Part shown: positions 57,266 through 64,000 of the stretch, piece by piece
Layout: every line of letters starts with the position of its first letter
Position numbering within the stretch: the first letter of the stretch is position 1
Assembly: GCF_022662475.1 (NCBI RefSeq)
Contig: NZ_JAKNQQ010000009.1
Location: 1-64,000, forward strand
DNA length: 64,000 nt
Direction of reading: 5' to 3'
Source: Sphingomonas sp. TREG-RG-20F-R18-01
GTDB taxonomy: Bacteria; Pseudomonadota; Alphaproteobacteria; Sphingomonadales; Sphingomonadaceae
Program-made: the position numbers and the translations under genes
The notes under the pieces: generated by a model
Seen by the model: the letters and a program-made list of their open reading frames with translations, nothing else
Database searches by the model: none
What the model was told of the DNA's origin: nothing

Positions 57266-57724
57266 TCAGGCCGCGACCAATTCCGGGTAATGCGCGCGCA
57301 GGTTCGCGATCGCGCGTTCACCGTCGGGGAAGGGCGGGCGCATGATGCTGATCGCGGAGCGGATCGCGCCAGCCAGATCCGCGTGGTGGATTCTGGGTGC
57401 CGTGCTGTCGGGATATTCGACGGGCGCAGTGAAGCCGGCATGAAACCAGCGTCCAAGACCTTCGTCGACACGTTCAGCATAGAGGGCGTGGGCTTCGTCC
57501 GAAGGATCGAAGCGCAACGCGAGTTCGGTGTAGCGCCCGAAGTCATGTTCAGACGTCTCGTGCGCGAAGGCCGCACCACCATGGGGCGGGCCATAGCGCG
57601 CGGTGAGGGCGGCCTGGTAGCAGTCGACTTCGAGACGGTTGAGCCGTTGGAAGTCGGGTGTGCGGCCGAGTTGGGCGCAGTCCTCTTCGGCAGGGCTCGC
57701 GCCGAGGGTCAGGATCTCGATCAT
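57266..57724 (-). CDS. Hypothetical protein
   Basis: A 152-residue acidic protein from the ATG at 57724 (GGAGCC upstream), starting MIEILTLGASPAEEDCAQLG. It contains HETSEHDFGRYTELALRFDP and VDEGLGRWFHAGFTAPVEYP, and ends in a helical stretch (GERAIANLRAHYPELV). No domain recognised. Similar conserved small genes occur in series on sphingomonad plasmids, which is the only hint of role. Confidence 0.62.
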   Translation of the reverse strand: MIEILTLGASPAEEDCAQLGRTPDFQRLNRLEVDCYQAALTARYGPPHGGAAFAHETSEHDFGRYTELALRFDPSDEAHALYAERVDEGLGRWFHAGFTAPVEYPDSTAPRIHHADLAGAIRSAISIMRPPFPDGERAIANLRAHYPELVAA

Positions 57725-57798
57725 GGTGTTGGCTCCGCACGGACCGGGGGTCGGACCGCTCAAAGCCGCAAAGTCGCCTCTCCTCTTTTCGGAGCGGG

Positions 57799-58002
57799 CT
57801 ACTCGGAGGGGGGCTGAGTGAAGGTGCCGCGACCATCGCGGAAAGCACCGACGACACTCCCGCCATCCCAAAATCCGCCAAGGATTCCCTTGCGCGGGAT
57901 GCTGCCGATCGGCTTGCGGCGTGCGGCAAGAAGGCGGGCACGCCGGGTGTCGCGATCGACGGGATTGCCCATCATGTCCTGTGCCTGGCGGAGCGGCCTC
58001 AT
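57799..58002 (-). CDS. Small hypothetical basic protein
   Basis: A possible 67-residue protein starting MRPLRQAQDMMGNPVDRDTR with AGAGG before the ATG. It is Arg-rich at the N-terminus and Gly-rich later (GILGGFWDGGSVVGAFRDG). No family recognised. Composition and ribosome site favour a real gene, but overlapping frames on the plus strand make this uncertain. Confidence 0.42.
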   Translation of the reverse strand: MRPLRQAQDMMGNPVDRDTRRARLLAARRKPIGSIPRKGILGGFWDGGSVVGAFRDGRGTFTQPPSE

Positions 58003-58074
58003 GGGTTCACCTCTAACATTTGTTGGGGATGCGAAAACGGCTTACCCGTTCCTGCGATGCTCGGGAGGGCAGCG

Positions 58075-58299
58075 TTAGCCGCCCGTCGCGATGCCGAGCA
58101 GGAACGGATCGCACGACGCTTCGATGTCCTCTGGCGTCAGATCCTCGGATGCGAACAGGTCGCGGTCGGACAGGACCGCACGCGGAGCGGCGGGATTGTC
58201 CGTCATGACGACGTGGTAGGTGTCGCCGTCAGCGGCTGCGCGGCGCAGCGCGAAGCGCCAGCAATGCGCAGCCGTCTGGAATGGGTTGGGGCGAGGCAT
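58075..58299 (-). CDS. Small hypothetical protein
   Basis: A 74-residue protein, MPRPNPFQTAAHCWRFALRR onward, with GGAGTAATCC before the ATG. The second half is acidic (LFASEDLTPEDIEASCDPFL). Similar in style to other short plasmid proteins of the region; not recognised. Confidence 0.55.
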   Translation of the reverse strand: MPRPNPFQTAAHCWRFALRRAAADGDTYHVVMTDNPAAPRAVLSDRDLFASEDLTPEDIEASCDPFLLGIATGG

Positions 58300-58395
58300 T
58301 GGATTACTCCATCGGTGTCGTGGGTGAGAATGATCTCCTGCGGCAAAGCCGCAAGAGGCGAGGCCGCTGGCGTAAGCCAGCGGCCTCGCCGAAGC

Positions 58396-59355
58396 TCAGG
58401 CGACCTTCCGGTCGACCTGAGCGTTCTGTGCAGCGGGTGGGGTTCCGAGCGGGCCGCGGCGATCGACCACGCGGATGCCGGCCTTCTTGGCGTCGATCAC
58501 CAGACGCTCGGTCACGCCGTTCCCTTGGAAGGCGATGACGTAGCGGGGCTTCAGCGAGAGCATCTGCTCGTTGCGACGGAAACCGGCACGATCACCCAGC
58601 TTGCGATCGAGACCGAAGCGGACTTGCTGGATACCGTTCTGTTCGGCCCACGACGCCGCGATGCGCTCGATCCCCTTCATGTCGCCGCCATGGACGAGAT
58701 ACATGTCGCCGACGCGCTCCCGAACCGCACCCAGGGTGCGCAGCAGATTGTCGCCAAACGCCTTCATGTCCTCGTCGGTCCGGAAGGTCAGCCGTCCCCC
58801 GGCAAACACTACGGGCGTGCCCTGTGCCGTGTTGGCGTCGCGGACGCGCTCGCGGCGAGCCTGAAGGAAGGCGCGTCCGTCAACGATTGCCGACGTCACC
58901 CCGAGCGAAATGCGGTTGCCGGTCGACGGGATCCAGGAACGGCCGGTCTCGCGGATATAGTGTGCCGCTGCGGTGTCGCGCATGTGTTCGTAGCAGGTGG
59001 CGGCCTCCTCGATCTTCTTGGCAAGGTCGATCTTGTCCTCGAGGTTGGCGGTGTTGATCTCCGAACCGTCCTGCTCGGCCAGGAGGAGCCTGATCTCGTC
59101 GGTGAGACGGTCGATGGTCGCGTGCTTCTTCGCCGCGGCCCGGTGGAAGAGGTTGACCAGGCCCCAGCCCATCTCCTCGATGTCGCGTTCGAGCGACGTA
59201 TTCTGGAGGGTTGCGAACAGGTCGCTCCAGATGGCGGTGGTGGTCTGCTCCAGTGCGTCGGTCGAGGGCGGGCACATGCCCGAAACGTCTTCGGCGCGGG
59301 GTTCGAGGTGTCCAAGCTCCAGAGCGGAGAGTGCGGCAGCGAGGGAAGTGGTCAT
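58396..59355 (-). CDS. DUF2493 (SLOG-superfamily) protein
   Basis: A 319-residue protein from the ATG at 59355. The N-terminal ~150 residues are helical (EEMGWGLVNLFHRAAAKKHA, NLEDKIDLAKKIEEAATCYE). The C-terminal part is a DUF2493 domain: VVFAGGRLTFRTDEDMKAFG near 200, YLVHGGDMKGIERIAASWAE near 235, RNEQMLSLKPRYVIAFQGN near 275. DUF2493/YspA proteins belong to the SLOG Rossmann-like superfamily, thought to bind nucleotide-derived ligands. The extended frame to 59556 runs into repeat C2 and is rejected. Confidence 0.85.
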   Translation of the reverse strand: MTTSLAAALSALELGHLEPRAEDVSGMCPPSTDALEQTTTAIWSDLFATLQNTSLERDIEEMGWGLVNLFHRAAAKKHATIDRLTDEIRLLLAEQDGSEINTANLEDKIDLAKKIEEAATCYEHMRDTAAAHYIRETGRSWIPSTGNRISLGVTSAIVDGRAFLQARRERVRDANTAQGTPVVFAGGRLTFRTDEDMKAFGDNLLRTLGAVRERVGDMYLVHGGDMKGIERIAASWAEQNGIQQVRFGLDRKLGDRAGFRRNEQMLSLKPRYVIAFQGNGVTERLVIDAKKAGIRVVDRRGPLGTPPAAQNAQVDRKVA

Positions 59356-59439
59356 GGGGTCAAGCCCTTCATCTGATCGAGGCCGGCGGCCTATCCGCCG
59401 GATGCGCACCTCCTGGGCGGCCGAATAAGAGGCGCGCGC

Positions 59440-59531
59440 ACCGGAGCGCAGCGAAGGGGAACCGCAAAAACCGGGGTGGTGCGGGCAGCCGCGCAGCGGC
59501 AACTCGGCCCGGATTTTTGCGGTTGCGGGGG
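59440..59531 (+). repeat. Repeat family C, copy 2
   Basis: CACCGGAGCGCAGCGAAGGG, GAACCGCAAAAACC, the core GGGGTGGTGCGGGCAGCCGC, CGGCAACTCGGCCCGG, then ATTTTTGCGGTTGCGGGG. AACCGCAAAAA pairs with TTTTTGCGGTT across the core. In copy 1 this outer stem has a different sequence on both arms, a clear sign of conserved structure. Confidence 0.8.
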
Positions 59532-59581
59532 TCTCGCGGCCGCCCATGTGCCGCATCTCTCTGGCGGAAGGCTGTCGGGCG

Positions 59582-60072
59582 TCAGGTGGCGTCGGGTGCA
59601 GACGTGACCACGCTTGCTGCTACGGTTGAAGTGGGGCTCAACCCGAACGTCGCGATGTCGTCGAGAAGTGCCTGTCCCGTTGCACACAAGCGGACCATCG
59701 CCGCTGGGGTGATCCGTGGGCGCTCCTTCGGCGCCGATCGCGTCGATCATGATGCGGAGCTGGTCGACCAGATTCTCGCTCCGGGTCGCGGCAAAGCCCG
59801 CGCACGCCGCCACTTCAGAGAACAGGCCCGGGACGGGCAGGACGGAGGCATCGCCGCCATCGGGGACAAAGCGCCAAGGATCGACGTCCGCACCTTCAGC
59901 GACAAGCGCTGACATAAGTGGGATGCTCCGTATCGAGGCTCTTCCACCCGTCGGTCGTATGCGACACATCGACAAGCGGAGCGGCAGGCGCTGACGACAT
60001 CTTCCGCCTCGACCGTGATTTCCGCACGGTAATGGGCAGGGTATTCGCCAAGGGGTCGGCGAAGGTCTTCAT
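59582..60072 (-). pseudogene. Decayed hypothetical gene with several frameshifts
   Basis: Protein-like segments follow one another on the minus strand in changing frames: MKTFADPL (AGGAG upstream), GEYPAHYRAEITVEAEDVVS, APLVDVSHTTDGWKSLD, LVAEGADVDPWRF, SENLVDQLRIMIDAIG, and finally ITPAAMVRLCATGQALLDD to a stop at 59584-59582. At least four shifts are needed to join them. It is best read as a pseudogene of about 165 codons. A shorter intact start at MSALVAEGADVDPW is possible, but the C-terminal frame would still be broken. Confidence 0.6.
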
Positions 60073-60264
60073 GGGACCGGACTCCTGAAGGTTGGCAAAA
60101 TGGGAGACCCAAGCGGTTCGGGTCATTCGTAGCGGAGACGCTTGGCCGGAAAGGCAAGAGGGGGGCCAGGACGCTGCTAACCGGGCATCGTGGTTGTCGA
60201 CGCTGTATCATCGTATATGCTCGGTGCGGAGCGTTGTCGCTTTTGAGTGAACAGGGAGAGAACA

Positions 60265-60606
60265 ATGGCACGGTCGGCAGAAAAGCGTGGCAAGGACGAA
60301 ACTGCGGCAGCCGAGAAGAAAGTGAAGACGACCGGCAAGACCGCCGGCGGTGCGCGTGGTGGTATCACGGCGCCGGTGACACCGTCGACCGAACTGGCCG
60401 AAATCGTGGGCAAGGCAGACCTTCCGCGCAGCGAGGTCGTTAAGAAGGTGTGGGAGTACATCAAGAAGAACGATCTTCAGGACGCCAAGGATCGGCGACA
60501 GATTAACGGTGACGACAAGCTCGCCAAGATTTTCGGCAAAAAGTCGGTCAGCATGTTCGAGATGAACAAGCACCTGAGCGCTCATCTGACCGCTCCCAAG
60601 CCGTGA
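60265..60606 (+). CDS. SWIB/MDM2 domain protein
   Basis: A 113-residue protein with a Lys/Ala-rich basic N-terminus (residues 1-35) and a SWIB/MDM2 domain: STELAEIVGKADLPRSEVVK, KVWEYIKKNDLQDAKDRRQI, DDKLAKIFGKKSVSMFEMNK. Bacterial SWIB proteins are small DNA-associated factors, sometimes fused to topoisomerase. GGGAGAG precedes the ATG at 60265. It is the only plus-strand gene in this part of the array. Confidence 0.9.
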   Translation: MARSAEKRGKDETAAAEKKVKTTGKTAGGARGGITAPVTPSTELAEIVGKADLPRSEVVKKVWEYIKKNDLQDAKDRRQINGDDKLAKIFGKKSVSMFEMNKHLSAHLTAPKP

Positions 60607-60622
60607 GGCAAAGCATGGGCGG

Positions 60623-60859
60623 TTAGTCGATCACGCGCCAGCCACCAGCGATCCAGCCCTGGCGGTTGGGCGCATATGTTGCGGCCGTCGCGAGGATGAT
60701 CTTGCGGCGCGGCGTCGTCGCGCCGCCATCGAGCGGGTGGTCCGCGAGCGCGGTCGCGTCAGCGGCGCGCGCGGGCCAGCATTGATCCGAGTTAAGCATC
60801 GCGAAGGGAAACGCCGTGGATCCCTCCACGACGAATTGCTTGATGATCGGGTCAGGCAT
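60623..60859 (-). CDS. Small hypothetical protein
   Basis: A 78-residue protein from the ATG at 60859, MPDPIIKQFVVEGSTAFPFA onward, with MLNSDQCWPARAADATALAD and a C-terminal PNRQGWIAGGWRVID. Overlaps the upstream PP-loop gene by 8 bp, so it is co-translated with it. Not recognised. Confidence 0.65.
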   Translation of the reverse strand: MPDPIIKQFVVEGSTAFPFAMLNSDQCWPARAADATALADHPLDGGATTPRRKIILATAATYAPNRQGWIAGGWRVID

Positions 60860-61796
60860 GGTGACGGTCTCCCGCCAGCGCGTCGGACGCGCGATGAAAG
60901 TCGTCGAGCCAGCGCCCCATCGGGACACGATGCTCGGGCGGAAGTGCTACCTGCGCCGCCTGAAATTCAAGCAGCGCCAAGGGCGCGGTCGCGATAATGC
61001 GGTCGACTTCGGCCGGTGAGAGGAGGCCGCGTTCGCGGATGAACTCGGTGATACTGCCGGGACGCGGCGTCGCACCGCGACGGCCAAGCACCGGCCTGCG
61101 CCACAGGCCATCGACGTTGCGGAGGCGAGGCTTGGCTCGCGCCTCCATCAACACGATGATGCGCAGCTCCTCGGCTGAAAGCTCCAGCACCTCGTCGGGC
61201 TTGATGCTGCCGCAGAAATAGCAGCTCGATTTGGGTGGGACGGGCAGGCCGGCGCGCGCGATGCGCGACTCGCATTCCGAGCGGCCCCAGGCCCACTCGC
61301 GCAAGGGGTAGCGGTAGGTGTAGCGAGGATCCTCGCACTCGATCGCGTGGTGGTAACGCTGTGTGTCGCGTCCCGATGCGTCGTAACCGATCAGCTTTAC
61401 CACGCGCCCGCCTGCGTCCCAGCAGCGGCGCGCGGGTTCCCACTGGGCGGTCCAGGCATCTTGCGGGGCCGCCTTCCATTTCTGGCTGCACGACCCGCCA
61501 CCAAATACAACGGAGGGCAGGGTGGCGTTGGTCAGCATGTTCTCAGCAATGCCCGCATAGGGCGGCCAGTGTTTGAAGTTGCGGGGCTGGTAGCGGACGA
61601 TCTCGGATGGGATGCCGCGTTCCGACATCCAGGCCCGGAACACGGGGATGAACGCATAGGTCGCCGACTTCTCGGCGCCGGGATCGGCGAAGAGAACCAT
61701 GTCGACGGGCTCGCCGCGGTCGGCGAGCTCGACGATCATGGCGGTGGAATCGACGCCGGCACCCCAGGCGGCGATGACGGGCGGGCGGTCAGCCAC
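60852..61796 (-). CDS. PAPS-reductase-like PP-loop ATPase family protein
   Basis: A 314-residue protein from a GTG at 61796. The PP-loop WGAGVDSTAMIVELADRG lies near residue 10, and RGIPSEIVRYQPRNFKHWP near 60. Later KSSCYFCGSIKPDEVLELS supplies a CxxC that may bind metal or act in thiol chemistry. The fold is shared by PAPS reductases, DndC-type sulfur-modification enzymes and tRNA-modifying ATPases. Its real substrate is unknown. It overlaps the DUF6927-like gene by 8 bp and lies in a minus-strand operon with another family member at 63268. Confidence 0.82.
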   Translation of the reverse strand: MADRPPVIAAWGAGVDSTAMIVELADRGEPVDMVLFADPGAEKSATYAFIPVFRAWMSERGIPSEIVRYQPRNFKHWPPYAGIAENMLTNATLPSVVFGGGSCSQKWKAAPQDAWTAQWEPARRCWDAGGRVVKLIGYDASGRDTQRYHHAIECEDPRYTYRYPLREWAWGRSECESRIARAGLPVPPKSSCYFCGSIKPDEVLELSAEELRIIVLMEARAKPRLRNVDGLWRRPVLGRRGATPRPGSITEFIRERGLLSPAEVDRIIATAPLALLEFQAAQVALPPEHRVPMGRWLDDFHRASDALAGDRHHA

Positions 61797-62400
61797 TGGC
61801 CGCGTCCCGCACGACGATCGCCGCATGAACGATGCGGTAGGCGCGCTTGCGAAACGCCGGGATGCGGCAGATCGCGCGGCTTTCCGGGTCACGGAACAGC
61901 GGCGTCTTGCCCTTGGGGTTCGCGACCACCTCGAAGCGGCTGCGGTCGCTGCCGTCGCTGAAGCGCATGGGTTCATCGAAGATGATGGTCTGCCCGGGCT
62001 TCGGGGTCGGCTTGGCCCGGTCGAGCTTCTTGGCAAGCAGGTTGGCGCGACACCGCGCGCGCCAGGCCAGGGCGTATTCGCTGTCCGTAGCGGTCAGCTC
62101 GTCGAGGATTGCTCCCGGGCAGTCGCTCTCGTTCGGCCCGACCGTTTCATCCATGTCCTTAAACCCGAACGTGCAGCCGTCGCGCGCGCCGGTGCTGGTC
62201 TTGGTGAGGCAGACGATGCCGAATACGACCCGTTCTGCGTCGTCCGCCAGGCGCTCGCAAGCGGCGTAATAGGTCGATCCGACCATGGCGGATGCCAGCA
62301 CGGTGAGCCGATGCGTGTCGCGCTGGTAGGTGAACTGGTTGTCGAGATACGAGCGCGGGGTGGCGTGGCCGCCCATATCGCGCATGAAGAGCCAACCCAT
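61789..62400 (-). CDS. DUF6927-like hypothetical protein
   Basis: A 203-residue protein beginning MGWLFMRDMGGHATPRSYLD with FTYQRDTHRLTVLASAMVGS and VVFGIVCLTKTST. The N-terminal pattern matches a plasmid-borne family that I recall as DUF6927; the number should be checked. An apparent two-layer alpha/beta domain is followed by a basic tail. It is translationally coupled to the PP-loop gene, suggesting joint function. Confidence 0.62.
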   Translation of the reverse strand: MGWLFMRDMGGHATPRSYLDNQFTYQRDTHRLTVLASAMVGSTYYAACERLADDAERVVFGIVCLTKTSTGARDGCTFGFKDMDETVGPNESDCPGAILDELTATDSEYALAWRARCRANLLAKKLDRAKPTPKPGQTIIFDEPMRFSDGSDRSRFEVVANPKGKTPLFRDPESRAICRIPAFRKRAYRIVHAAIVVRDAASG

Positions 62401-62424
62401 GATAAGTCTCCGATGATGTGAGGA

Positions 62425-63060
62425 TCAGGCGGCAGCGGCGAGGCGCGGAGCGCCAACGTCGCCAACCGTCGCGGTGAGCCGGCGCTGGAACGTGGCTGCA
62501 TCCAGCAGCTCGGCGATCGGCGCGCGTTGAACGGGGCCGGCGTGTTCGCCGCCCCGGCAGCGGTTGAAGGTGATTTCGCTGTCGGGGAGGAAGCTGTGCG
62601 GCCGCACGCGGATCGATAGATCGGCGTGGCGCAGCTCGGTCGTGCCATCGTCGGAAAGGCCACCCATGTCGGTGTCGATGCGGACGTCCTGCGCCTCGAG
62701 GCCGATCGCCTCGGCAAGCGAAGCGAGCGCGAGGCGTGTCTGTCGATGGAAGGTGCGTTTCGCCGCTGCGTCGCCGGCGACGCTATTGCCGGCGATGTCG
62801 AGCAGCGCGGATCCGGCGATGACGCTGTTGCGGTCTTCCGCACAGCGCAGGCGCAGTTCGTTTGTGCTGGGCGTACCACGTTCGGCGACGGACGCCAGGT
62901 TGCGGATCAGCAGCAGGATCGACGCATCGCGGTCGATCGGCTTGCCGGCACGCCGGCAGTCGTCGACGCCCGCGTTCAGGGCGTGGAGCGCTGCGGGCAG
63001 GGTGCTGAGCGCATCGGGGGAAAGCGCCTCGTTGTGGCGGTAGTGGGTGTCGTAGAGCAT
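62425..63060 (-). CDS. Hypothetical protein
   Basis: A 211-residue protein from the ATG at 63060, which has an excellent ribosome site (AGGAGGTCCGGCC). It starts MLYDTHYRHNEALSPDALST and has helical stretches (HALNAGVDDCRRAGKPIDRD, LALASLAEAIGLEAQDVRID) and a mixed C-terminus. No domain recognised. It lies 24 bp from the DUF6927-like gene, in the same operon. Confidence 0.66.
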   Translation of the reverse strand: MLYDTHYRHNEALSPDALSTLPAALHALNAGVDDCRRAGKPIDRDASILLLIRNLASVAERGTPSTNELRLRCAEDRNSVIAGSALLDIAGNSVAGDAAAKRTFHRQTRLALASLAEAIGLEAQDVRIDTDMGGLSDDGTTELRHADLSIRVRPHSFLPDSEITFNRCRGGEHAGPVQRAPIAELLDAATFQRRLTATVGDVGAPRLAAAA

Positions 63061-63267
63061 GGCCGGACCTCCTGAGCGCACACGCGCGCTCAAAAGGCCG
63101 AAGGCTACCTCTCCTCCATGCGTCCCGGGTATTTCGACGACTGCCGTAAGATGGACTTTCGATGTGATCGCGTTAATCTGACCGCGCCGAGGGCTTAACG
63201 GCCACGCTCGTGAGAAGGCGTTTGGGCTCGGCACCAGCAGGACATCTACGCGGTGAAATCGCGTGTC

Positions 63268-64000
63268 CTATGGTGGCCCTGCATGGTCGCCGAAGGCACC
63301 GGCGGGGAGCGTCCAGCGATCCGTCAGGATCGAGAGACGCCAGACCGGATCATCGGCTTGCGCCAATTCGTCGGGATGCAGCGTCGCAGCCGGGAACGCC
63401 GTGCCGCGATCAGCGAGCTGCGTGACGGTGAGCGTGCGATGGATGGTCTTGCCGCTTGCGGCTTCGCGAGCCGCGACCCGTCGGAAGGCGGCAGGGAAGA
63501 CGAGCCGGAGCGTCGCCCATTGGTCGGGCGAGCCGAAGATGCAGGCTCGGCAGGACAAGCGGCCCCAACCCAGGACGTAGGCCGGGTGGGGACGGATGCG
63601 CGCTTGCGCGATCGCGTCCCAGATCAGGCGCTCGGTCCAGTCATGGACCGGGCGCCAATGATCGACCGCACGCGCGAGGGTCGAGGTGCGATGCGGCTCG
63701 AGCGTCGCATAGCGCGCACGCGAGGGACTTTCCTCGGCGCGCTCGCCGGTGATGACGAGCGTGCGGCCGTCGAGGAAGCGTGGCTGATTCCGGATCGCGG
63801 CCGCGAGGACGTCGATCTTCAGCGCGGGGCTGCACCAGCGCACCCGAAGATCAGGAGACGTCTGGGGAAAGAGCCCGCGCGTGCCGACAGGGCCGTTGCC
63901 CCCGGCACGGCCGATGCCGGTCGGCGTCTCGAACAGGATGGGCGCGGTCGGCGCGTCGTCGCGCGCCAGCTCGCGCGCGAAGCCGCCTTCGCGCCACGAG
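63268..64000 (-). CDS. PAPS-reductase-like protein, C-terminal part (cut by window edge)
   Basis: The frame is open through base 64000 on the minus strand, so the true start lies outside. The GTG at 63843 is internal. Visible are RWCSPALKIDVLAAAI, LVITGERAEESPSRARYATL and RPVHDWTERLIWDAIAQARI. In PAPS-reductase-like proteins the WCSPALK and GERAEESPSRA segments follow the PP-loop. Later LSCRACIFGSPDQWATL contains a CxxC. Together with the 60852 gene it makes two PP-loop family proteins in 4 kb. Function unknown. Confidence 0.8.
   Translation of the reverse strand, partial: SWREGGFARELARDDAPTAPILFETPTGIGRAGGNGPVGTRGLFPQTSPDLRVRWCSPALKIDVLAAAIRNQPRFLDGRTLVITGERAEESPSRARYATLEPHRTSTLARAVDHWRPVHDWTERLIWDAIAQARIRPHPAYVLGWGRLSCRACIFGSPDQWATLRLVFPAAFRRVAAREAASGKTIHRTLTVTQLADRGTAFPAATLHPDELAQADDPVWRLSILTDRWTLPAGAFGDHAGPP

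Noticed and set aside
1..64000. CRISPR arrays, tRNA or rRNA genes
   Set aside because: No regularly spaced repeats of CRISPR type, and no rRNA or cloverleaf-like segments recognised on either strand. The repeats found are dispersed and GC-rich.
60852..64000. A Dnd-type phosphorothioation system
   Set aside because: Only PP-loop (PAPS-reductase-like) proteins are present; no DndA, DndB, DndD, DndE or Ssp proteins are visible.

Overview
The window reads as DNA of a sphingomonad-type alphaproteobacterium. It is GC-rich, has large TonB-dependent receptors embedded in catabolic operons, and has a broad-host plasmid-type backbone. There are no rRNA, tRNA or core housekeeping genes. The first half is a catabolic accessory region. 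The second half is the backbone and variable region of a plasmid or integrative mobile element: relaxase, partition, resolvase, restriction-modification, insertion sequences, ssb, and many small hypothetical genes on the minus strand.

Region 1 (1-31 kb) holds two parallel catabolic blocks. Block A (2-13.4 kb, plus strand) has an MFS transporter tail, an MmgE/PrpD protein, a TonB-dependent receptor, an NtaA/SnaA-type flavin monooxygenase, an AtuA-like DUF1446 protein with a DUF4387 partner, an acyl-CoA ligase, and a self-sufficient P450-reductase fusion. Block B (19.3-29.6 kb, plus strand) has a second luciferase-like monooxygenase, an HMG-CoA-lyase-like protein, a second acyl-CoA ligase, an F420-type NADP oxidoreductase, a second MmgE/PrpD protein, a second TonB receptor, an Ldh-family dehydrogenase and an FMN reductase that could feed the monooxygenases. 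Between them lie two isonitrile-hydratase-like DJ-1/PfpI genes, a GlxA-type regulator, two small membrane proteins, an alpha/beta hydrolase and a MarR regulator with a large inverted repeat at its start. A second MarR gene and a PaaI-type thioesterase follow. The likely logic is uptake, oxygenation, CoA activation, hydration and C-C cleavage of an unidentified hydrophobic or cyclic substrate.

Region 2 (31-46 kb) is mobile-element backbone. It contains an IS66 remnant, a three-gene mobilization operon (tandem ribbon-helix-helix protein, relaxase, coiled-coil protein), ParA with a small partner, a serine resolvase with a multi-site res region, a frameshifted gene, a restriction-modification operon (RHH protein, m5C methyltransferase, Eco29kI-like GIY-YIG endonuclease) abutting a umuC remnant, and an IS110-family transposase.

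Region 3 (46-64 kb) is a long, mostly minus-strand array of small plasmid genes: VbhA-like antitoxin, DUF3768, ssb, an XRE regulator, DUF6884, a DUF2493 SLOG protein, a SWIB protein, and two PAPS-reductase-like PP-loop proteins. It is interrupted by a large hybrid histidine kinase lying between inverted 93-bp repeats. The gaps hold several families of GC-rich repeats whose cores are conserved while their stems change on both arms. These repeats are the most unusual signal in the window. No replication initiator, CRISPR array or type IV secretion gene is visible.
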